Below are positions 42,853 to 48,152 of a stretch of 48,152 bases of DNA, piece by piece. The stretch is taken from the NCBI GenBank assembly GCA_038235705.1, contig JBBSTR010000011.1, positions 1 through 48,152 of the forward strand, in the 5' to 3' direction. Positions within the stretch are counted from its first letter, which is position 1. Each line of letters starts with the position of its first letter. A model generated the notes under the pieces. It did not search any database. It had not been told where the DNA came from and saw only the letters and a list, made by a program, of their open reading frames with translations. The stretch is from CANKBT01 sp038235705. GTDB taxonomy: Bacteria; Actinomycetota; Actinomycetes; Mycobacteriales; SCTD01. A program made the position numbers and the translations under genes.

Positions 42853-44610
42853 TCAGTCCGCGATCTCGCAGATGGCCGTGCCGGACGGTACGACCGCGCC
42901 GACCTGGGCGGCGAGCCCGGTGACGGTGCCGGCCTTGTGCGCGTTGAGCGGCTGCTCCATCTTCATCGCCTCGAGCACGACGATCAGCTGGCCGACCTCC
43001 ACCGTGTCGCCGTCGGCGACGGCTACCTTGACGATCGTGCCCTGCATCGGGGAGGTGAGGGTGTCGCCGGAGGCGGCCGCCCCGGCCTTGTTCCCGCCGC
43101 CACGCGGCGCCTTCTTCTTCGCGGCGGCCGGGGCAGATCCGGCGCCGAGGCCCGCAGGCAGGGTGACCTCGAGCCGTTTGCCGCCGACCTCGACGACCAC
43201 GGTCTCGCGTGCCTCAGGCTCCTCGTCGGCCGCGACCGCCCCGGCGTACGGCTCGAGGGTGTTGTCGAACTCGGTCTCGATCCAACGGTTGTGCACGGTG
43301 AACGGACTCGTCGGGTCGGCAGGGCTGAAGGCCGGGTCGGTGACGACCGCGCGGTGGAAGGGCAGCAGCGTCGCCATCCCGTCGACCTCCATCTCCGACA
43401 GCGCCCGGGCCGAGCGCTCCAGGGCCTCCTGACGGGTGGCGCCGGTGACGATGAGCTTGGCGAGCAGCGAGTCGAACGCGCCGCCGATCACCGAGCCGGC
43501 CTCGACGCCGGCGTCCAGGCGCACGCCGGGGCCCTGCGGCGCGACGAACCTCGTCACGACCCCTGGCGCGGGCAGGAAGCCGCGGCCCGGGTCCTCGCCG
43601 TTGATCCGGAACTCGAAGCTGTGGCCGCGCGGCTCCGGGTCGGTGAAGGTCAGCGCGAGCCCGTCGGCGATCCGGAACTGCTCGCGGACCAGATCGACAC
43701 CGGTGACCTCCTCGGTGACCGGGTGCTCGACCTGCAGGCGGGTGTTGACCTCCAGGAAGCTGATCAGCCCGTCGGCCCCGACCAGGAACTCGCAGGTGCC
43801 CGCGCCGATGTAGCCGGCCTCCTTGATGATCCGCTTGCTCGCGTCGTAGATCTCGGCGGTCTGAGCGTCGGTGAGGAACGGCGCCGGGGCCTCCTCGACG
43901 ACCTTCTGGTAGCGACGCTGCAGCGAGCAGTCGCGGGTGCTGACGACCACGACGTTGCCGTGCGTGTCGGCGAGCACCTGCGTCTCGACGTGGCGGGGCT
44001 TGTCGAGGTAGCGCTCGACGAAGCACTCGCCCCGGCCGAAGGCGGCGACGGCCTCGCGCACCGCCGACTCGTACAGCTCAGGGACTTCCTCCTTCGTACG
44101 CGCGATCTTCAGACCGCGACCGCCGCCGCCGAACGTCGCCTTGATCGCGACCGGCAGGCCGTGCTCCTCGACGAACTCCAGCACCTCGTCGACGCCCTTG
44201 ACCGGCTCGGTGGTGCCTGCGACCATCGGCGCGCCGATCTTGCGGGCGATCTGCCGGGCGGTGGTCTTGTCGCCCAGCGCGGCGATCGCCTCGGGCGGCG
44301 GTCCGATCCAGGTGACGCCCGCGTCGATCACGGCCTGGGCGAATCCTGCGTTCTCCGAGAGGAACCCGTAGCCGGGGTGAACGGCGTCGGCGCCGGACTT
44401 CCTGATGACGTCGAGGATCTTGTCGATCACCAGGTAGGAGTCACCGGGGGTCTGGCCGCCCAGCGCGTACGCCTCGTCGGCGACCTTCACGTGCAGCGCG
44501 TCGGCGTCGGGCTCGGCGTAGACCGCGACGCTCGTGAGCCCGGCGTCCTTGCAGGCGCGGGCGACCCGGACGGCGATCTCGCCGCGGTTGGCGATGAGGA
44601 CCTTGCGCAC
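42853..44610 (-). CDS. Acetyl/propionyl-CoA carboxylase alpha chain (biotin carboxylase + BCCP)
   Basis: 585 aa, GTG with AGGAG 8 nt upstream. Biotin carboxylase (about 1-445): KVLIANRGEIAVRVARACKD, ATP-grasp loop KATFGGGGRGLKIA, EVNTRLQVEHPVTEEVTG. An Ala/Lys/Gly-rich linker (SAPAAAKKKAPRGGGNKAGA) leads to the biotinyl domain, with the biotin lysine K550 in VLEAMKMEQP. This is the fused AccA3-type alpha chain of actinobacteria, which works with separate beta chains not encoded here to make malonyl- or methylmalonyl-CoA. It heads the run that ends in a type III PKS, a consumer of malonyl-CoA. Confidence 0.97.
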   Translation of the reverse strand: MRKVLIANRGEIAVRVARACKDAGLTSVAVYAEPDADALHVKVADEAYALGGQTPGDSYLVIDKILDVIRKSGADAVHPGYGFLSENAGFAQAVIDAGVTWIGPPPEAIAALGDKTTARQIARKIGAPMVAGTTEPVKGVDEVLEFVEEHGLPVAIKATFGGGGRGLKIARTKEEVPELYESAVREAVAAFGRGECFVERYLDKPRHVETQVLADTHGNVVVVSTRDCSLQRRYQKVVEEAPAPFLTDAQTAEIYDASKRIIKEAGYIGAGTCEFLVGADGLISFLEVNTRLQVEHPVTEEVTGVDLVREQFRIADGLALTFTDPEPRGHSFEFRINGEDPGRGFLPAPGVVTRFVAPQGPGVRLDAGVEAGSVIGGAFDSLLAKLIVTGATRQEALERSARALSEMEVDGMATLLPFHRAVVTDPAFSPADPTSPFTVHNRWIETEFDNTLEPYAGAVAADEEPEARETVVVEVGGKRLEVTLPAGLGAGSAPAAAKKKAPRGGGNKAGAAASGDTLTSPMQGTIVKVAVADGDTVEVGQLIVVLEAMKMEQPLNAHKAGTVTGLAAQVGAVVPSGTAICEIAD

Positions 44611-44646
44611 GCGGGGGCTCCTGAGGTGGGGAACGAGGGTCGGGGA

Positions 44647-44652
44647 AGTGTA
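44647..44652 (-). promoter_or_regulatory. Candidate -10 box (TACACT) upstream of the carboxylase gene
   Basis: TACACT lies 36 nt upstream of the GTG at 44610, giving a short leader with AGGAG in it. No good -35. The 93-bp gap 44611-44703 has no other feature. Confidence 0.4.
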
Positions 44653-44703
44653 CGAAGCGTGGCACCGTCCGGTTCCGAAGGGGTCAGCTGCGGGGACGAC
44701 GCC

Positions 44704-45885
44704 TCAGCGGAAGGTGCCGGTGTGCCCGAGCGAGTAACGGCCGGGCTGAGGAAAGACGCAGAGCCCGTGCGGACCCTTGCCGACCGGGATCCGCGCGATC
44801 AGGTGCCCGTCGGTGGTGTCGATCGCGTAGACCTCGCTGTCGTACCGGCCGGACAGCCAGAGCACCTTGCCGTCGGCCGAGACACCGCCCATGTCCGGAC
44901 TGGCCCCTGGTGAGAGAACCCACTTCGTCCGTACCGTCTTCGACGCCACGTCGATCACCGAGACGGTGCCCTCGCCGCGGTTGGAGACGTACATGTCTTT
45001 GCTGTCCCGGCTGAAGTAGATGCCGTGCGCTTGTCGGCCGGTCGGGATGAAGCCGGTCTGGGTGAACGTCTTCGCGTCGATGACGTACACCCCGTTCGCG
45101 ACCATGTCCGCGACGAAGAACACCGATCCGTCGGGGGAGAGCCGGACGTCCTGCGGCATCCCGCCGGCTGCGAGCGGCAGCTCCCCGACGATCGCGCGGG
45201 AGGCGACGTCGACCTTGATCAGCCGCCCCGCGAACTCGCAGCTGGCGATGAAGAACGTGCCGTCGGCGGAGAAGTCCGCGTGGTTGACGCCCTTGCACGT
45301 CGGCACGGACAGCGAGCTCTGCAGCGCCATCGTGTGCGGGTCGCGAAAGTCGATCCGCTTCAGCCGCTCGGCCATCACCATCGCCGAGCGGCCGTCCGGC
45401 GTGAAGTACAGGTTGTACGGCGCGTCGACCGGGATCGGCGTGCCCGGCTTCCCGGTCTTCGGATCGATCGGGGTGAGCGTGTTGCCCTGGTTGTTGTTGA
45501 CCCACAGGGTCTTCAGGTCGTACGAGGGGACGACGTGCTGCGGCAGCGCGCCGACCGGGAAGCTGTCGATGATCTTGTAGGTCGCAGGGTCGATGACGTC
45601 GACGGTGTTGCTCTCGTTGTTCGGGACGTAGACCAGGTTCGGGTCGCCGGCGACCTCCGGGCTGAGCATGCCGACCCGGTCCGCCGCGTAGACGTCCGTC
45701 GGGTCCAGGAGCGGAGGCATGCCGGGCAGACCGCCGGCCGCGGCGCTCGTGCTCGTCGTCGGGGTCGGGGTCGACGCCGCAGGTGCGGCGGTGGGGCTCG
45801 GAGCGGACACGGCGGGGGCAGGGGTGCCTGACGAGCAGGCGGTGGCCAGCGCGAGCATCAGGAGCAGGGGGGCGGAGCGTTTCAC
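44704..45885 (-). CDS. YVTN-type beta-propeller lipoprotein
   Basis: 393 aa, GTG with GAGGAA 8 nt upstream. Lipoprotein signal peptide with lipobox LATAC and lipid-anchored C17, a Ser/Thr/Pro/Ala linker (about 18-50), then roughly seven blades of the YVTN/YncE kind: LVYVPNNESNTVDVIDPATY, DLKTLWVNNNQGNTLTPIDP, DMYVSNRGEGTVSVIDVASK, GKVLWLSGRYDSEVYAIDTT. Propellers of this class bind partners or cofactors; no metal motif stands out. It lies 31 bp after the deacetylase-like gene on the same strand, so both lipoproteins are probably co-expressed on the cell surface. Confidence 0.9.
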   Translation of the reverse strand: MKRSAPLLLMLALATACSSGTPAPAVSAPSPTAAPAASTPTPTTSTSAAAGGLPGMPPLLDPTDVYAADRVGMLSPEVAGDPNLVYVPNNESNTVDVIDPATYKIIDSFPVGALPQHVVPSYDLKTLWVNNNQGNTLTPIDPKTGKPGTPIPVDAPYNLYFTPDGRSAMVMAERLKRIDFRDPHTMALQSSLSVPTCKGVNHADFSADGTFFIASCEFAGRLIKVDVASRAIVGELPLAAGGMPQDVRLSPDGSVFFVADMVANGVYVIDAKTFTQTGFIPTGRQAHGIYFSRDSKDMYVSNRGEGTVSVIDVASKTVRTKWVLSPGASPDMGGVSADGKVLWLSGRYDSEVYAIDTTDGHLIARIPVGKGPHGLCVFPQPGRYSLGHTGTFR

Positions 45886-45916
45886 CGGGCGGGTTCCTCG
45901 CGGTCGGAGGTGCGGT

Positions 45917-46708
45917 TCAGGCGGGGAGCAGCGTGCTGGCCGTCACGGCAGTCAAGCCCTTCGACGTCAACCCGTCCAAGATCGCAGGCAGCGCCGTCAC
46001 TGTCCCACGGTGGCCGAGGTGCAGGCTCACGATCGAGCCGGGTCGCACGGCGGCGAGCACCCGGGCCTGCACCGTCTTGGCCCCCGGGTCGCGGTAGTCC
46101 TCGGGGTCTACGTCGTACGCCAGGCTCGTCCGGTAGCCGGCCAGCCCGGCGGCGGCCAGGATCTCCGGGGTCGCGGTCGGTGTGCCGGACGGGCGGAAGA
46201 ACCGGCCGGGCATGTCCGTGACGCTGGTGAGCACGTCGCGGCACCGGGTGATCTCGGCCAGCGTCGCGGCCGGACCGAGCCGGCGCAGTGCCGGGTGGTC
46301 GAAGGTGTGGTTGCCCAGCTCGTGCCCGCCGGACCGGAGCCGCTCGAGGACGGGAGCGGTCGTCGGGTCGGCCAGCCAGGTGCCGACCCCGAGCACGGTC
46401 ACGTGCGCCCCGTGACTCTCAGCGGCGTCGAGCAGCGCGAGCGCCAGCGCGGGGTCGCCGAAGCCGTGGAACGTCAGGGCGAAAGCGGTGCCCGTGCGCG
46501 GCCCGCTCGCGACCTCGACGGCTGGTCCGGTCGGCGGGGTGGTCGTGGCGGGCGTGGCCGGCGTGGCCGGCGGGCTCGCGGACGCGGGGGTCGTCGGGGT
46601 CGTCGCGGTCACAGTCACCGGGTCGGCGGTCGAACATCCCGCCACCAGGGCGGCCAGGGCTGCGGCGGCGCCGCCGACGAGGACGGTGCGGCGGTCAGGG
46701 TTGGGCAA
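45917..46708 (-). CDS. Polysaccharide deacetylase-like Tat lipoprotein with altered metal motif
   Basis: 263 aa from a TTG with AGGA 7 nt upstream; no other start fits the signal peptide. RR at 6-7 in DRRTVLVGG suggests Tat export, and LVAGC at 21-25 is a lipobox. A Thr/Pro/Ala linker follows. NodB-type domain (about 75-260): the motif 1 TFDDGP is replaced by TFHGFGDP, so the first Asp pair is missing, while motif 2 (HELGNHTFDHP), motif 3 (RFFRPSGTP) and the later LHLGHRGT are kept. Activity on cell-wall glycans is possible but metal binding must differ. Pairs with the propeller lipoprotein gene. Confidence 0.88.
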   Translation of the reverse strand: MPNPDRRTVLVGGAAAALAALVAGCSTADPVTVTATTPTTPASASPPATPATPATTTPPTGPAVEVASGPRTGTAFALTFHGFGDPALALALLDAAESHGAHVTVLGVGTWLADPTTAPVLERLRSGGHELGNHTFDHPALRRLGPAATLAEITRCRDVLTSVTDMPGRFFRPSGTPTATPEILAAAGLAGYRTSLAYDVDPEDYRDPGAKTVQARVLAAVRPGSIVSLHLGHRGTVTALPAILDGLTSKGLTAVTASTLLPA

Positions 46709-46850
46709 CGTGCGTCCTGTCTTTCACGTGCGGCACCGAGGGCTCGGTCTTCCGGGCCAGTCAACCTGGTCCCGTGTCAGTCCCGTGTGACCCTCAGCCG
46801 CCACCGTCCGCTCGATCGGACTGCCACGGTCGACGGGACCCCGCTCACCG

Positions 46851-47054
46851 GCCAAGCTGGGCTTGATCGACGAGTACGGACTGCGCGTCTACCCGGTGCT
46901 GGTCGGTGGTGGAACTCCGTTCTTCCCCCGGGCCCAGCGACGCGCGGACCTGGAGCTCGTGGACAGCCGCACGTTCGACTGTGGCGTCGTGCACCTGCGC
47001 TACCGCACGGCGCACCGAGCGAGCGGGCGGCGTCCCTCACCCACCGTCTCTTGA
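46851..47054 (+). pseudogene. C-terminal remnant of a RibD/DHFR-family reductase
   Basis: The segment beginning KLGLIDEYGLRVYPVLVGGG and continuing TPFFPRAQRRADLELVDSRT is the usual C-terminal end of RibD_C/dihydrofolate-reductase-like proteins, which are about 180-200 aa long. Only about 65 residues remain, with no matching N-terminal part in any frame upstream, and the reading frame ends normally at 47052-47054. It is a truncated relic. The rest of the 525-bp gap 46709-47233 shows no gene: the stretches 46709-46850 and 47055-47233 have no recognisable coding or RNA feature. Confidence 0.7.
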
Positions 47055-47233
47055 ACCGGCCTCGGTGCTCGGTGCGGACGTCTCGGTCGGAGGGGAGGCT
47101 GACCTGAGCACGCGCATGCCGGGACGAGACCGATCTCAACGTTCCCCTCGCCGTGTCCGGGGTGGGACCCAGGTTGAGGCTCTCGACGGGCCTGCGGTGT
47201 GGTCGACGACTCGCCCTCGGTGGCGCAGGTGCC

Positions 47234-47782
47234 TCAGCGCTGGGCGAGTCCGAGCACGGCGGCCAGGAGGAGCGCGACGGCTGGCGGGCTGATCATGGCC
47301 GGGAGCAACCAGCGCGGCAGGGGAGGTGTCATGTCTTCGCCGGTCAGGGGGTCGAGGACCGGGACGTCCTGGCGGCGGGCCAGGTGGCCGAGGCTGACCG
47401 TCAGCGCGATCAGCACGGCGAGGCCGAGCAGGAGCGAGACCCAGGGCCAAAGGCCGAGTGCGCTCTGCCGGCCGGCGGCGAGAGCGAGGACGCCGTTGAC
47501 GGTGAGCCAAGCGCCGACCACCCCGCCGAGCCCGTACGCGGCGGTGCTCCAGGTGAGCACGCCTCGCCAGACGGCCCGGGGCGCCTTGGGCGCGCCGAGC
47601 GCCGCCGCGACCTCTTGCGCGTAAGCCCGGGGCGGACCGAAGGCCTCCCGAGGGTCCTCGCCCGTCTCGGCCACGTGGCTCTGCACCTCAGCGAGAGCCT
47701 CGGCGATCTGTGGGCCGGGCAGGTCTCGCAGGCGCAGGGCGAGCAGCAGCTCCTCGGTGTAGGTCTGCACGGGTGTGCTCAT
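47234..47782 (-). CDS. HAAS-domain membrane protein
   Basis: 182 aa from the ATG at 47782, which overlaps the PadR stop as ATGA. The first 65 residues (YTEELLLALRLRDLPGPQIA, then EALAEVQSHVAETGEDPREA and FGPPRAYAQEVAAAL) are a HAAS/DUF1700-like helical signalling domain. At least three membrane helices follow (around YGLGGVVGAWLTVNGVLALA, VSLLLGLAVLIALTVSLGHL and ISPPAVALLLAAVLGLAQ). PadR-HAAS pairs are common in Gram-positives and are thought to link membrane state to transcription. Confidence 0.88.
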   Translation of the reverse strand: MSTPVQTYTEELLLALRLRDLPGPQIAEALAEVQSHVAETGEDPREAFGPPRAYAQEVAAALGAPKAPRAVWRGVLTWSTAAYGLGGVVGAWLTVNGVLALAAGRQSALGLWPWVSLLLGLAVLIALTVSLGHLARRQDVPVLDPLTGEDMTPPLPRWLLPAMISPPAVALLLAAVLGLAQR

Positions 47783-48123
47783 GCGGTCACGCTCCCCAAG
47801 GTGAGCAGGCCCGCGGCCCGCTCGGTAAAGGTCAGCCAGCTGGCGGTGCGGCCCTGCAGCGCCCGCTGCCCGGCGGGGGTCGCGACAAAGAACTTGCGGC
47901 CGGGGCCGCCGTCCCCGTCGCGCCACGTCGAGATCAGCAGGCCCTCCTGCTCCAGTCGAGTGAGCACCGGATACAGGGTGCCCCCCTTGATGCGGCCCAG
48001 GCCGGCGACCTGCAGCCGCTGCGCGACCGCATAGCCATAGGTCTCCTCCTCGGCGACCACGGCGAGCACGCACAGCGACAACACTCCGCGCATCCACTCG
48101 CCCGGCCAGTTCTGCTCGTCCAC
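47779..48123 (-). CDS. PadR family transcriptional regulator
   Basis: 114 aa from a GTG at the window's right edge. Winged helix with the PadR signature: MRGVLSLCVLAVVAEEETYG, YAVAQRLQVAGLGRIKGGTL, YPVLTRLEQEGLLISTWRDG and the wing GPGRKFFVATPAGQRAL. The short C-terminal helix would mediate dimerisation. The GTG lies 6 nt after a TACGGT box overlapped by the palindrome CCGTACGG, so a leaderless, self-repressed operon with the HAAS protein is likely. Confidence 0.92.
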   Translation of the reverse strand: MDEQNWPGEWMRGVLSLCVLAVVAEEETYGYAVAQRLQVAGLGRIKGGTLYPVLTRLEQEGLLISTWRDGDGGPGRKFFVATPAGQRALQGRTASWLTFTERAAGLLTLGSVTA

Positions 48124-48129
48124 GGCTAG

Positions 48130-48138
48130 ACCGTACGG
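48130..48138 (-). promoter_or_regulatory. -10 box (TACGGT, 48130-48135) overlapped by palindromic operator CCGTACGG
   Basis: TACGGT is 6 nt upstream of the PadR GTG. CCGTACGG (48131-48138) is a perfect 8-bp palindrome covering it, and ACGGCTA occurs twice 13 bp apart (48122-48128 and 48135-48141). Such placement suits autorepression by PadR. The -35 region is cut by or near the window end. Confidence 0.45.
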
Positions 48139-48152
48139 CTAAGTAGTCAGAA

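Noticed and set aside
47055..47233. Plus-strand frame around VLGADVSVGGEADLSTRMPG as a possible second reductase fragment
   Set aside because: Only a passing similarity to RibD-type glycine-rich stretches; too short and without flanking motifs.

Overview
The window is high-GC DNA with strong G/C bias at third codon positions, frequent GTG starts, GTGA/ATGA stop-start overlaps and several apparently leaderless genes. Gene content points to an actinobacterium (class Actinomycetes): perM-purN-purH, folD-DUF3017-mdh, a eukaryote-like NADP isocitrate dehydrogenase, DUF2505, trpS next to a YihY-type membrane protein, an LpdA-type quinone reductase, and an acyl-CoA carboxylase alpha chain carrying its own biotin domain. 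I cannot name the genus. No tRNA, rRNA, CRISPR array, phage or complete transposon was seen.

Layout. 1-5.6 kb: the 3' part of a giant secreted protein built from five malectin-like and five FN3-like modules, closed by a strong hairpin terminator. 5.7-7.4 kb (minus): an ECF sigma factor overlapping the gene of a single-pass membrane protein, a likely sensor/anti-sigma partner. 7.4-12.5 kb: perM, two small DUF4190-like membrane proteins on the minus strand, a helical protein, then purN-purH. 12.7-17.4 kb: a methyltransferase diverging from folD-DUF3017, then mdh, icd and a DUF2505 protein. 17.4-17.7 kb is a gene-free patch with an 8-bp tandem repeat and a large inverted repeat. 17.7-24.2 kb: geranylgeranyl reductase (minus), diverging from trpS, a 2H phosphoesterase, a YihY protein and a GH2 beta-mannosidase-like enzyme that seems to start at CTG. 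24.3-30.8 kb (minus): a D,D-carboxypeptidase, sdhCDAB and a transmembrane Ser/Thr kinase.

30.9-37.3 kb: a PhyH-type dioxygenase and an SAM methyltransferase in one minus-strand operon, diverging from a second, histamine-N-methyltransferase-like enzyme, followed by a GCS2-type carboxylate-amine ligase and an M20 amidohydrolase; then a CysQ-like phosphatase and a flavin reductase. 37.3-39.2 kb: a gamma-glutamylcyclotransferase diverging from lpdA over a 45-bp gap. 39.2-44.6 kb (minus): one tightly spaced run reading acyl-CoA carboxylase alpha chain, DUF5313-like protein, CYTH/CHAD protein, UbiG-like methyltransferase, type III polyketide synthase. 44.7-48.1 kb (minus): a beta-propeller lipoprotein, a polysaccharide-deacetylase-like Tat lipoprotein, a decayed RibD/DHFR-family fragment (plus strand), and a HAAS-domain membrane protein with its PadR regulator.

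Most of the window is housekeeping: purines, one-carbon metabolism, TCA cycle, respiration, fatty-acid precursors and cell envelope. The accessory parts most worth attention are the dioxygenase/two-methyltransferase locus (30.9-33.7 kb), the type III PKS operon that contains its own malonyl-CoA-forming subunit (39.2-44.6 kb), the malectin/FN3 giant protein, and the repeat-plus-hairpin patch at 17.5-17.7 kb. I did not find a clear new defence or mobile system.
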